Source: Guyanagaster necrorhizus
Lineage: Eukaryota > Basidiomycota > Agaricomycetes > Agaricales > Physalacriaceae
Assembly: GCF_019112545.1 (NCBI RefSeq)
Contig: NW_025064937.1
Span: 7,656-71,655 of the forward strand
Length of the DNA stretch: 64,000 nucleotides
Direction of reading: 5' to 3'
Both the position numbers and the translations under genes were made by a program. The notes below the pieces were generated by a model, which worked only from the letters and a program-made list of their open reading frames with translations, searched no databases and was not told the DNA's origin. The first letter of the stretch is position 1. Every line of letters begins with the position of its first letter. This document shows positions 35,714-48,531 of the stretch, piece by piece.

Positions 35714-35860
35714 TGTTGAGAGCAGGTTGTGTAGCACAGCAGAGAATGCCAGGTCTGGAGTCAAAAGTCAAAAGCTAGTAGACATTGACTTTCAATCTCC
35801 AGTATTGGTAGCTACAATTATGTAAGGTAAGAGTGACATGGAGGGTGTGCTACTTCAACA
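35714..35860 (-). repeat. Copia 5' LTR (147 bp)
   Basis: It is nearly identical to 30492-30638 and is followed by AATAA. Confidence 0.9.
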
Positions 35861-35865
35861 AATAA

Positions 35866-36141
35866 TGCCCAAGGACAAAGGGCATAATAAACACAGTAAT
35901 GCACAATAAGTAGTAGTATAATTAGTTTGGACTTGTACAATATTTAAGAGGCTCACTCTTACTGATAATCCCCAGCTTTGAGCTAAAGTTTATTCACACA
36001 CTATTCTATACTTGAGCCAACTCCAAAGGCCTTGTGATACACTGATCAGAATACACATCAGTGAACTCAGTCAATCTCCTAAAGTGCAAGGAGACTTCTG
36101 TTTATCACATGTTTCTGTTCATGTGATGCTTGGATCTAACA
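35866..36141 (+). repeat. 5' LTR of gypsy D, second part
   Basis: It continues the interrupted LTR (TGCCCAAGGACAAAGGG, matching the 3' LTR near 44050) and ends GGATCTAACA. The gypsy leader follows at 36142. Confidence 0.88.
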
Positions 36142-36492
36142 ATTAGCTCAAAGCTTCTAGCTTCCCTTTCTCAAGCCCAACTATGCTGAGAAACCAAATG
36201 CCTGCCCTGAATCCAACTGACCCAAACTTTGATCAAGAGTTCTTCAAACTTCTAGCTTCTATCATCAGAACACTTTTAGGCTTACTTGTGATTATCCAGC
36301 TGTGCCAGAGACATCACTCAATTACTGCCTGGGCTATCTGACATTATCAAGAATTCCAGCACATCTGACACATCTTATAAAATGTAACCTCAGACCTTCT
36401 ATTACATAATATCCCAGACTCCTGACAAACAACCTACCAGCCTCCAACCAGCCTCCTACTAGAAGCTGGGCCTAGCCGCATGCATCAGAGGG

Positions 36493-39446
36493 ATGGTCAG
36501 AAAGAAGAGAGAGAGCAGCACTCCTCTCAACCTAGACCAAGCAGAAACCAGCATCCTTGCATCTCAGAAAACTGAGAAATATTTGTACCAGATGCTATAC
36601 CTAACCACAAAGATGAGGGACTCCTGGAAGACTTCTTCCAGCAGTCTCCCTCTCCTGACCCTTCCACTGCCTCTTGGATCCATGGGATTGCTGACCATGC
36701 CTGAAACTCCCTCAATGCCACTTGGATGGCTCCAAGATTCCATGGCACATCTTCTGGAAGCCAGCCTTGCAGCAACCCCACCTCAGCCTACCACTCTGCA
36801 GGAATCAGCACTAGGATGGAGCAGGCATCCTTGGACCAGCTCAATGATGAGCACTAAGCAAGAGAAAACTGGGATGCAGTTATTCACTGACTCTTCCTGG
36901 CATGAGACCTTAACCACCCCTTCAACTACAACAAAGCCCTCCAACAGGAGGAACAGAGGCAGTGAGATGCACTCCAACCAGCCTACAGTGAGCTTGAAGA
37001 GTGCATCATCACCAGAAGATATGAGGCACATAAGGCCACTGAGTATGACTGGCAGCACAGAGACCAGCAGTGCAGAGAAGAAACTGCACATCTTAGCAGC
37101 AGATCCTCAAACTGATACAGGCTATGATCTAGTCTATCTATTTCAACTCCATATTCTGGGAGCCCAGCACAGACAATGAGCATGACCCATAGGCAAAAGA
37201 ATCCCACAAGGTCCTTACCACTGATAAAGCCCAAGCAAGAGGGGATAACAGAATCCTGCCTCTGGAATGGGCAGATTTCTGCTCCACCAGCCTGAAGACC
37301 CTCAAGTATCCCTCTCCCCAGCAAACCTCCAGCCCTGACACCACATTTGAGGATGATGAGTCCATCCTCAGACACTACAGACTATGAGTACCTCTCAATG
37401 CCCACATCTCTGCCCAGACACTCTGAGGATACTTGAGAAGCCAAGCCACCCAACAATTCCTCAATAAAGAATATTACTGAAACTTTCATCTCTATAGTGA
37501 GTGAGTGGCAGTTGCACAAGCAGCAGGTAGAAATAGATATGATGTCTCTATTGAGAGCTGACCAGCTGTCAGCTACCAGATGGGACCCATTGCTGAGGGC
37601 CCCTCCACTGGATCCAGCATCCAGCTGGAGCAGTGGATCAATGAGGACCATTCAACTGCCAGAGAATGTGAGGAGTATCTCTGCTCTGCCTGCTGCTTCT
37701 CTCCTAGGGGATGATGAGGACAAGGAAGAGGCCAATGAGGAAACTAAAAGCAGTGAGGCCCTATGCTCTGGAGGGGAGTTATCCTTTCTATTGAAAGAAG
37801 ACACTGACAAAGAAGAGCTGGAAGCAGAGATATAGAGTGCAAGGGTACAGGAGTACCAGGAGTGATATGAATGAGGCATGGCTTATCTATAGTGCAATGC
37901 CAGCTGGTTGGCATCATGCCTTGATAAATTATATGTTCATGCTGAACCATATGAGCATACAGAGATTCTGCAGCATGCTGCTATGGCATATGCTGCTGAA
38001 CAGTATAACAAGAATCACTCTGAAGATCTGGTCAGCAGGATACCAGAATACCAACCAGCATCCAAGGTTCAACCAATGCCTTGGTCCCCTCTCCATTATG
38101 CTGAAGCAAGCTATTTACTCAGCTCTGTCAGTCTGAAGCAGCTATTTGTACACTGCTTCCTCAATGTGATCAATGGCAATACAGCTGTCATGACCTAAAC
38201 CCCTGCTGACAACCTGACCTGTTGGGTATTAAAACCCATGGACCAGTAGAGGAAGCCACATACTAGGGGCACAGCTCCCACCTGATGAAGCCACCAGAAG
38301 TGAAACCAGGAAGGAACTGACCTGGGATGATCCAAAAGCAGTACAGTTAGGCTTCACCATCAAAGACAGTGTCATTATCTGAAAAGAAGCAGCACTGCAG
38401 GAGAGCCCTGTCACCAATGACAATTCTCTCCACTCTTTTCCTGGACTGCCAAACAAGTGGTGGCACTCTTCCTTCTCAGAATGGCCCAACCCAATGGGCC
38501 TTCTTCCTGACAATGCCACTGTACTACAGTGCAAGCCTGACTTGCTTCACAAACCACACCCCTTTAAAGGGGCATCTGACAATATTGATCAATTTCTTGT
38601 CAACTGCAAACAATATTTTGAGGTATATATTGGATACCTCAGAATGGACATGAACAAGATCATCTTCACTGTCTCTTACCTTAAAGAAAAGGCAAAAACA
38701 TGGTGGATTCTTATTTCTCCAAACTTCTGATCTAGCACAAGAGAACACTACTAATACTCCTTGTGGCCAGTATTCAAACAAATGTTACATGATAAATTCA
38801 TTGATTCAGTGGTGCAAGAAGTGCATAAACAAAAGATCAAGGAGTACAAGATGAGAGATAAGGCAGTGATGGATTACTTTAATGAGTTGGAACAGCTCAT
38901 GAAGCTTGCTGGCATCTGAGATGACATAGCAAACAATGGATGAATAGTTGAGGCCCTCAAGAGGGGAGTCCCCTCCTCATATGTCACAATGATTTCTGCC
39001 ATTGGCATCAAAAGCTTGATACCAGTGGGGTATGAGAAATAGAAGGAATGGATCATCAAGATGTACAAGAAGTGACAAAGGCAGAAAGCAGAACAGTCAA
39101 TCCTGTGAGAATATCTCAAAAAATCAACACTGCCAACCTCAAATAAATTATCAGAGATAACTGCTAGAAAATCATTAGGATTCCTGATGGCCCCAACTTA
39201 CAGCATGCAGAAGACAGGAACAGGAACAATATACACAGGGGCAGGGAAGCTCATGGACATTGATCAAATGAAGAAAAAAGGTAAATGCTTCAACTGCAGG
39301 TGGAAGGGCCATATGGCCAAAGAATGCCCAAAGAAGAAGTGAACCTGAGAAGATATCTGCACACAGATAGCTGAACTACAGAAGGAAGAAGAAGAACTTG
39401 GCATGGATACTAAAGTGGAGGAGGTAAAAGATGGGGCCAGTCAGTG
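36493..39446 (+). pseudogene. Gypsy D gag with long N-terminal region
   Basis: The N-terminal frame begins MVRKKRESSTPLNLDQAE (36493-37179) and continues with interruptions through 37497-37835 and 37908-38198. The capsid-like part starts near 38494 (CKPDLLHKPHPFKGASDNID, KAKTWWILIS), then a knuckle CFNCRWKGHMAKEC lies near 39290. It is collinear with gag of element A and the start of element B. The acidic/serine-rich region before the capsid has no recognised domain. Many stops are TGA. Confidence 0.8.
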
Positions 39447-39885
39447 AGCAATTCCACTGAGCTGGCCAAAGGACTTTACAGTATGCATTAAAAAGCCACT
39501 AGTCAGACTAATATGGTTTCTGTAGTTACTCCTATGCCTAAACTATATGCATTCAAATATACCCCGATTATTTACCCTGTGCATCCAAGAATCACCTAAG
39601 AAAACTCAACCACCCTTGGGCTGAACAGGGGAAGAGATCCTCAACAGATGGCTCAAGCCAATCAACACCAAATAGACTTGGCAGGCCATCTGAGAAGCAC
39701 CAACAGAAGAAGCAGCAAAGGCCATACTCAAGAACTGGATATATAAGATCTGAGTAGAAGAGATCATCAATGAGATGATCAATAGAATGAAGAAAGCAGA
39801 GAGGTGTCAAGCCCTAGAATGGCTCAATGAATTACAATGACTAAAGAGATATGTCTGCTACACCAAAACCTTGAGATGAAACCTC

Positions 39886-42800
39886 ATGATCAAAGCCCAA
39901 ATTGAAATGTTGACAAACCAAGCCAACCACTTGGTCATAGTCCTAGTGAATAGCAGCTGCACCAGAAGCTCAATCAATCATGCTTTTATTGACAAGCACA
40001 AGCTCTCCACATGGGCAACAGCAGCCCCCATTCTAATCTATAATGTCAACAGTACTAAGAATCAAGCCAGCTTGATCACAGAATTCATCAAACTCCAACT
40101 TATAATCAGAAATAATTCTGAAAGGATTGACCTAGCAGTAGTGGATCTTAGTATGAAGGAAGTCTTCCTTGGCCATGACTGGTTAATCAGGCACAACCTG
40201 CTGATTAACTGAAAGACCAGGAGAGTAACATTTGCATGATGCAAGTGCTGGAAACTCTCATTTGAACTCTCTGATAAAGACCCAGAGAATTGCTGGGATG
40301 AAGAAATGGAAGACAGTGAAACTATTCTCACCATCAACATGCAACAGGAGATCCAAATCTGGATGATGCATCATGCCAACAACCTGGCAGCAAAGGCCCA
40401 TGAACAAAAGGAGAAGAAAACATTTGAAGAAATAGTATCTGAATGAGCATGAGACTTCAGGGACCTCTTCAAAAAAGAGAGCTTTGATGAGCTCCCAGAA
40501 CTGAAGCTATGAGATCATGCAATGAAACTGATCCCTAATGCCAATGCCAACCTCAACTGCAAGACATATCTGCTCAGAAATAACAAACAACAGGAACTTG
40601 ATTGTTAAGCCCAAATTCCATGTGACCAATAACACATGATAAACTATTGCTACCTCACACTTCAGGTAAAATGATAGAGTCCACTATAAGTGTTTGTTGG
40701 TGTTGTATTGTCAAAGTGTTGCAAGTCACTTGAGATAAGATGGTGAAGAATAAACTTTAGCTCAAAGCTGGGGATACTACAGCAAGAGCTATGCTACTTA
40801 TATACTAATCATCATTCATCCTAAAGATATAACTACTTCATTGTTTGTCCTGGTGCTGTAGAGTGCTTTGTCAGTGCTGTTAAGCTACCTACAAAAGAGT
40901 ATTGTCTGCTGTTGAGCTGTTACTGCTGTGCAGCAGAATAAGGATAAAAAGGGTATTGTCTGTTGTTGCTATCATACAGCAGTGCAGTAAAACAGTGACT
41001 GACTGGACTGTATGCTGACTAAGCTCAGTGTCCCATGGTTCTAGCACCAGCTGACTAAGCAAAAATAGGAGTCAACCCTGAATAAGTCAAGTAAAAAGAA
41101 AAGAAAATAGGAAAAATCATAACATTGATAAGTTCCTTGAAGAAAACCTGTCTAGTGAGAGGATCTGTCCCTCCAAATCCCCCATAGCCTCTCTCTTCTT
41201 CTTCATTAAAAAAAAAGACAGAAAGCTCTGTCCAGTTCAGGATTACCAAAAACTCAAGGAGATGACAATCAAAAATCATTATCCACTTCCATTGATTTCA
41301 GAATTGATGGACAAACTTCAAGATGCTAAGTACTACACCAAACTTGACATGCAGTGGGGGTATAACAATATCTGTATGAAGAAAGAGGATGAGTGGAAGG
41401 CAGTGTTTAGAACTAACTGAGAGCTCTTTGAACCCATGATTATGTTCTTTGGACTCATGAACTCACCAGTGACATTCCAATGGATGATGAATGATATATT
41501 CAAGGATCTCATTACCACTAGGAAGGTTACCATCTACCTGAACAACATCCTAATAATATCAAAGACAAAGGAGAAACATTGACTGTTGGTATGACAAGTA
41601 CTAGCATTGATGAGGAGACACAAGCTATTTCTCAAAGCAGAGAAATGTGAGTTCAAGGTACTACAAACTGAGTACCTTGGAGTCATCATCAGTGAAGGGA
41701 GCATTCACATAGACCCAATCAAAGTGGCAGGAGTGGTAGAATGGCTGGAACTGATGAAGAAGAAGGAACTCCAATCATTTCTAGGATTCATGAACTTCTA
41801 TCAATAGTTCATCTGAGACTACAGCAAGATTGTCTGGCCAATAATGCAATTAACTGAAAACACCCCATGGACATGGAGACCCTCTCAACAAGCCACTTTC
41901 AACAATCTTAAGCAATGACTGGCAGAAGACATAGTACTAGCAATATCAATGCAGGATGGAAAATTCTGAGTGGAGGCTGACTCAAGTGAGGGAGCTATTG
42001 GTGCTGTACTGTCCCAAGAACAAGAAGGAAAGTGGCAACCCAGTAGCATTCTTGTTAAAAGCCCTAATGGTCACCAAACAGAACTATGAGATTTATGATA
42101 AAGAGCTGCTAGCAATAATATTAGCCCTGGAGGAGTGATGACATTATCTGATTGGGGTAGTCCAAACCTTCAAGATCTGGACAGATCATCAGAACCTCTA
42201 GTATTTCAGGCAGCTGCAGAAACTTAACTGATGACAGGCACACTGGGTCATAGAACTGAGCCAGTATCTGTATACTCTGCATCACAAAGCAGGGACCATA
42301 AACAAGAAGGCAGACCTACTAAGCCAGAGAGCTGATCATGATCAAGGAGAGCATGACAACAAAAGGGTGATCCTGATCTGCCCAAAACATTTTAGGATCA
42401 TGATCATGCCCATGGAAGAGGAGATCCATGAAAGGATCAAGAGTATCACAAGGGACATCAGCAAGTGGAAGCAACATATGGCTTTATCTCTAAATCACAA
42501 AAGAGGAATGATGAAGAAAGAAGGGATGATCTGGTATGACAGCTGGATCTATATTCCCTGGAACCAAGTCTTATGTGGTGAGATCATTACCACCTATTAT
42601 GACCATATGACTATCAGACACCCAGATATTACCAAGATGAAGGAACTTGTCTTATGAGAATATTGGTGGCCTAAAATAGGCAACAACATCATATAATACA
42701 TCAAAGTATGTGAAGTTTGTCAATGAGGCAAATCTTCCACTCAGCTACAAGCAGCATCACTCTATCCAAACAAGATCCCATCATCACCATGGACTCATAT

Positions 42801-43734
42801 CTCAGTGGATATGGTAACAGGACTGCTGGACTGTAATGGCTATAATGTCATTATCATCATAGTCAATCAATTTTCTAAGGCAATCATCTCAATTGCTTGT
42901 TTAACAGAGTTAACTTCTGAAGAATGGGTGAAGATCCTTCATGATGAGGTATACACCAAATATAGCATACCTCAAGTGGTTATTTTGGACAGAGAGACCC
43001 AATTCATCTCTAAATTCTTGAATGACTTATATCAGCTTCTGAACATCAAATGGAACACATCCACTGCCTACCATCTCCAAACAGATGGACAGACAGAATG
43101 AGTTAATCAAGAAGTGGAAAAATACCTTTGTCTTTTCATCAACTATGGCCAGGATGACTGAACAGAGTGGCTGGCACTTGCTGCCTTCCAACACAACAAT
43201 TGAGTCCACTCCATGACTGGCAAAACTCTCTTCTTTGTCAATTATGGCCATCACTCTAATATTGCCCAAACAGAATGTCTTCACACTACAACCCCCACTT
43301 CCACTGACTTTGCCACTACCATAGCAAAGATACATTATGAAACAAAGACAGCCCTCAAAAAGGCTGCAGCATCCATGAAAAAACAATATGACAAGCACCA
43401 CTGACTGGCACATGAATATTCAACCAACAACAAAGTCTGGTTGGATACCACAAACCTACATCTTCCCTGGCCAAAATGCAAACTAGATGACAAGTGGACA
43501 GGGCCCTTCTCTGTCCTTGCAAAAGTGGGCAACTCAGCCTACAAATTGCACCTTCCCTCCAGCTGGAAAATTCATGATGTGTTCAATGAAATATTGTTGA
43601 CACTCTATGTCACACCCACATTCTCAAATCAGAAATATCCACCTCCACTGCCACCTGATTTAATCAATGATGAAGAGCATTACAAAATTGACAAGGTATT
43701 AAATCACAAATCTATGACTACAAATAGAGAATAA
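39886..43734 (+). pseudogene. Gypsy D pol, interrupted and mutated
   Basis: Protease (about 39886-40212) has its active site degraded to VNSSCT. RT is split at 40602/41125 by a solo LTR; its catalytic YLDD motif reads YLNN (in TIYLNNILI, about 41535), consistent with G-to-A change. RNase H is at about 41950-42340. Integrase spans about 42540-43110, with VDMVTG and an altered second Asp region LDRETQF, and the C-terminal part runs 43213-43734. It is not functional as read. Confidence 0.85.
40603..41124 (-). repeat. Solo gypsy LTR inside gypsy D pol (522 bp)
   Basis: Minus orientation; plus-strand ends are TGTTAAGCCC and AATCATAACA. The target duplication TTGAT is at 40598-40602 and 41125-41129. 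The RT reading frame resumes after it. Confidence 0.92.
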
Positions 43735-43858
43735 ATTGACTATACCAGATCACCTTTCTCATGACTGACATGAGAAGAAGGGCAGGTTATCTGCTCTAGG
43801 ACCAGCCTACTTATCCCTAAATTAAGCTATCAGGATGATGGTCTTAAGGAGGGAGTAA

Positions 43859-44328
43859 TGTTATGATTTTCACAACTTTACTTTTCTTTTTGCAGTATTA
43901 ACCCCTATTTATGCTTAGTCAGGGCACCTAAACCCAGCAATTAAGGCCATGAGACAAGCTTAGTCATCACAACTGAGCTGAGTTGATCATTGTCTTTTGA
44001 TGCAACAGTGTTGCCCAATGATGCACAATCAGCCTTTTATGTATGATAATGACACCCAAGGACAAAGGGCACAATGAACACAGTAATGCACAATAAGTAG
44101 TAGTATAATTAGTTTGAACTTGTACAGTATTTAAGAGGCTTGCTCTTGCTGGTAATCTCCAGCTTTGAGCTAAAGTTTATTCACACACTATTCTATACTC
44201 AAGCCAACCCCAAAGGCCTTGTGACACACCAATCAGAATATGCATCAGTGAACTCAGTTGATCTCCCAAAGTGTGAGGAGACTTCTGTTTATCATGTGTT
44301 TCTGTTCATGTGATGCTTGGGTCTGACA
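43859..44328 (+). repeat. 3' LTR of gypsy D (470 bp)
   Basis: It follows the purine tract AAGGAGGGAGTAA, starts TGTTATGATTTTCAC and ends GGGTCTGACA; TCATG follows. Confidence 0.9.
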
Positions 44329-47212
44329 TCATGCATGAATGAAGGATAGTTTCATCAAAAGCTACAAGTACCAGGCCTGTACACTCTATGGCTGAAACAG
44401 CATCTTTCCATCAGGGTTCCTGACTGTCTAAGCTGATATTCTGGAGCCTATAAAACTGACAGAGATTTCCAATAAATTTCAGTGAATTCACCTTGCAAGA
44501 GAGCATGTTTGATGATCATAAATCTCTCATAGGAAGAAAGATGTCTCTGCTGAGTTAGCCAGTAAAAAACCAATTCCACAGCTTTTAGAGCATGATGAGA
44601 AGGAATTGAACTACAAATTAACCTCATCTACCAGTGCAGTAACACACTCAGAAAGTGGGATTATGTTGATCAGTGTTTTCTTTAGTACACTGCAATAGCT
44701 GACTGGTATTTAAAGAATTACATCCACCTATTTCTATTTATCACCACATTCTTCACTTTCATGCATTAACCTAAGTCCAGACATGAGAAAAGGATGAATT
44801 TGTTGGACAGTGGGCTGGTTCATGTATCATTTCCTATAAACATCTTTATGCCAGAATTGAGGACAGACTGTTGTTTCTTGGGAACATCCATTGTTGAATT
44901 CAGTGCCAGGCCAAACTGCAAATCTTCTCAGTCCCATCTTATAACATGAATCCCTGTGCATTTGGGAACTTTGTGATGAGATTTGGACATTCAGAACACT
45001 GATGGTAAAGGGCAGAATTTGATCTGATGATGAAGGACCTCAGTGGGAAGTGGTACAAACATGAGACTGCCCTCTGAAAGTGCTGTGCAAGTTCACTGCT
45101 ATCCAGATAATGCTTCTGCTTCCTCTGGAGCCTGAACTGTACTGGAATTCATCATGTAATAATTCAGTGAAGAGTTCTGAGATGTTTCATGCCATGAAAA
45201 TGCATAAGGTCATCCTTGAACCAACATCCATCTTCTTTCCTGCTCTCACCAAGATTTTTTGAGAGAGATCCTTGTACATGGACAGGTTAATGCAGCTGAA
45301 GGATGGCCCCTCCTCAAGTCTTTATGTGATATGGAAGACTTGGTGTGAGTCTTTTTATTCTGTATTTATTCATTTGCTCATTCTCATGTGCAGTTCATAT
45401 CTCTCAAATTGCATACAGTGCAAGAGTTCCCATTGAGTTATCGGGAGAAGACGAGTCGGTCTCAAGCTACGCTTCTCAAAATGCGATTACGTTGATTATA
45501 CACCGTAATTGGCGCCAACGTAACTGGTTTGTGATTGGTTTGTATGTTTATTGTCGTCCCTTAGGTTGTTATAGTCGGGTGAAAGATCTCCCTATTGAAC
45601 CCTACGAATGATAGAAGCATGGACGCCGTTTTCGACAGGTAAAGTGGTCCCCCCCTTTTCCTGATCTATGTTGTAGTGCCCAAGTTCATCCAAAGCTCAA
45701 ACTCGATGTCGTATTCTTAGCACGTGGCTTCTTACGCCACTTGCACCCTACACTGCATTTAGGATACCCCTTATAGCGGCTCCGACGTTGTTTATGCTCA
45801 GTCGCCTATGGCACTGCTCTGGTGTCCCTTCTCTCTTTTCACCGAGCTAGACTTGGTTATGAAAGAAGGAATTTAGGTGCATCCCTCAGACCGAACCCTA
45901 ATATGAAGATGTAGTAATGACTTTCCTGATTCATTCTCCCTCTGTTACCATTCCAAGAGCATCCGCAGGATGACAACGTTGAAATTTGACCAAAAGGTAC
46001 TGGTGCGTTGGTGATTTACTAAGCCAAGCAAACATGTGGCGTATCTCGTAGCCCATGTCCTCAAAATGATTCGGGACAAATATGGGTTACGCGGTGTAGA
46101 TCGTCGCTGGGCCAGTTTCTGCGTGGAGTTATTGTCTGACTGTCCCTCACAGATGACGCATCCGTGTCGTCAATGCACCCGGCTCCATTCGTCCAGGGCT
46201 TCATCCATGCGGGCAACCCTCTTCTCTCTAAACCTTTGAGTTACTTGGGTCAGACTTTCCTCATTAGCGTCAGTCTTGGTTCACGCAATAGGAACATGAG
46301 TATCGTTTGGTTCTGCTCTCTTCGGTACGCTAATCGAATTAGATGCAGACTGGAGAGCTCCAGAACTAAGAATCAGAAAGTTTCGTATGAACACCTGGTC
46401 TATTCTGGTGCAGAGGTGAAACCGTGGACCATCCACGGTGGGATCCTGTACTTTCGCTGCGTAATTCCCGCAAGATTATCAGTTACCGGCTCGTCAGGAT
46501 AGTCGTTGACAAGGACAACGGGAGCGCTTATTTCTTCGGTAGGTCCATAGTGATGCCGGATCCAGGGTTTCGAGTCAGAGGCTTTAGAATGGCCCCATGA
46601 TACGCCTCGTGTTGTCTACCGCTGAACATTCTCGTCTCCCCCGATTGCGAAAACTGGTCGAGAAATTGGCTTCTTATTTGTTTTTTGCTATAGTTTCCGG
46701 CCCTATGGTTACGTCACCTCAATCCCTCGTCTCCTGAAGTTGTCCCGCTTTGCCCTTGATCTAGCGATAACGGCAAAGGAGCCTGCTTTACGATCCAACC
46801 TATTTAGGTCATTCCCCTTGTTCAGGTGATTTAGTCATCGTTGCAGGCTTCGTTTTTGAATATAACGACAGTTTACACATCCTCTTCAACGATCAGGGTC
46901 AGATCTTGACAGCATCGCCTGGACCACGGAGGCTTACACATCGTTAAGATTGGGCTCGTCTTGGCTTACATCGCGGCGTTTAACTCGCGTAACTGAGCAG
47001 GACATACGAACCAATAAAGAAAAGTGATCGTCGAAGGAACTTCTGTCTTATCTCGCTTGTCTTTTGATGCTAGACAACTTTAGATCATTGATTCGAAACG
47101 CGTGTTCTGATTCTCGATTACTTCATATACCCCGATATGCCGAAGGATATAAAATGCACAGCGATCCCAATTTGACTTTCATCTACGACTACCTTCACTC
47201 TCAACGACGGCA
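44329..47212. other. Unassigned: CpG-poor to about 45430, then CpG-rich
   Basis: 44334-45430 is almost free of CpG and shows no recognisable coding. CpG reappears abruptly from about 45440. The following 1.7 kb has short frames only; no gene, RNA or repeat could be supported. Confidence 0.5.
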
Positions 47213-48531
47213 ATGTCCAGCAGTGAAGAGCAAGCGGAGCTTATCTACGAAGCGTTGGATGGATATCTGAATTCGCTATGTCTTGAATCGCTAATGCATG
47301 GTGAGTTGTGTCTTTCGAAGACTGCTTTTAGCCGTTCTGACTGCTCGAAATCAGGGTTGTACACGGCTGTTCTGCTTTCCGGCCTCACGAATATGCGTAA
47401 GGGCAATTCTCATACTATGTCGTAGTCGCAAATTTACCAACATATTAGTGTTCAACAAAAGAGGTCGCAACCGATTGTTCATGGTCGCGATTATCGCCGT
47501 GCTCTATAGCTTCGAAACCGTTCACTTGGGAGTCCGATGGTATTGGGTACGACAAGCGTTCATCGTCAACGGGGATTCAAGGACCACGATATACGAATCC
47601 TTCCTGAATGCAGACTATCGTTGGATGTGGGCCGTGAGCGGGGTCTTTGCCAGCGTGAATATACTGATAGCGGACTGTGTCCTGGTACGTCCCTTGCTTT
47701 CCCAGCCCATTCTCTTCATCTTCTCACCGACGTCAGATTTGGCGCGCCTGGGTCGTCTGGGATCGCAATTTCAAAATCGTCGTCGTCCCGATAATCGGAG
47801 CCATCCTCGAAATCAGTCAGTTTCCAACCCGTTTCGTCCACCTTTTGGCCGCGCTCACCTCGTTTCATTTTAAGTTTTCGACGGATTCTTTCTGTATCAA
47901 GATATAGGTCATACTTCCAGCTCTTCATTGAGCAACTGGGGACCGGACGCTGTGGATTGGGGCATCGCATACTTTACGATGTCGCTGATCACCACCGTTC
48001 TCTCGACCTGTCTTGTGGTATTTCGAATTGCCACAATGGGCCGTGGCGCTAACCATGCCGTCTCGCTTCGGTCGTACAGAGGGGTTATCGAGATTGTCAT
48101 CGAGTCTGCTGCGCTGTACGCGGTGTCTTTGATCATCTTCCTGGCGTTTTTCGCCCGAGATGACCCCAGGAGCGTGTATCCACAGGCAATCTTAAATTCT
48201 GTTACGGTGAGTCGTCGGATTTTTTTTTCTTCATAATCTCGGCATTTCTCTGATTGACGTATCTTAGGGCATTGCGCCGACGTTGATCGTAGCGAGGGTG
48301 GCGTCTGGCCGGGCACGCCCTGACGAGAGTTGGGCGACTAACTCTTCGGCGACGGTTACTTCGTATTTCAGTCGTCGGTCCCGAGGCAACGACAGGATAT
48401 CGTTACCGCTGAACATCACCATGAAGACGTCGACGGATGTTGCCCTCGATGTGATAACGGATAAGGATTTGGCCAACTGGAAGGTTCATGAGCTCCCTGG
48501 CGATTCAGCCAGCGGTCGTATACGCCACTAG
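47213..48531 (+). CDS. Fungal multi-pass membrane protein (Agaricomycete seven-helix type)
   Basis: Exons by eye: 47213-47300, 47355-47396, 47449-47684, 47737-47815, about 47908-48206, 48268-48531. Hydrophobic helices lie in GLYTAVLLSGL, FMVAIIAVLYSF, WAVSGVFASVNILIADCVL, IVVVPIIGAILEI, GIAYFTMSLITTVLSTCLVV and SAALYAVSLIIFLAFFA. The combination ADCVL-IWRAWVVWDRNFK is characteristic of a large, uncharacterised Agaricomycete membrane family. The N-terminus is short and hydrophilic and the C-terminus about 80 residues, Ser/Thr/Arg-rich and probably cytosolic. The fourth join (47815/47908) could use other sites. No stops appear within the joined frame. Function is unknown; resemblance to receptors is by topology only. 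Confidence 0.7.

Larger units (their letters stand above)
30492..35860 (-). mobile_element. Ty1/copia retrotransposon inserted in gypsy D's 5' LTR
   Basis: Two near-identical 147-bp LTRs (30492-30638 and 35714-35860; TGTTGAGAGCAGG...CTACTTCAACA) bound it, with the 5-bp target duplication AATAA outside. Coding is on the minus strand in copia order: gag, zinc knuckle, protease, integrase, RT, RNase H. A handful of stops and a solo gypsy LTR inside gag inactivate it. It is less CpG-depleted than its host element, consistent with later insertion. Confidence 0.92.
30317..44328 (+). mobile_element. Full-length Ty3/gypsy element D with nested insertions
   Basis: Both LTRs are present: the 5' LTR spans 30317-36141 but is split by a copia element, and the 3' LTR is 43859-44328. 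The element is flanked by a perfect 5-bp duplication TCATG (30312-30316 and 44329-44333). Inside, in order: long N-terminal gag leader (36493 onward), gag with zinc knuckle, protease, RT, RNase H and integrase. Without the nested copia and the inner solo LTR the element would be about 8.1 kb. It belongs to the same family as element A but is far more CpG-depleted and stop-ridden, and no chromodomain could be recognised at its 3' end. Confidence 0.9.
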
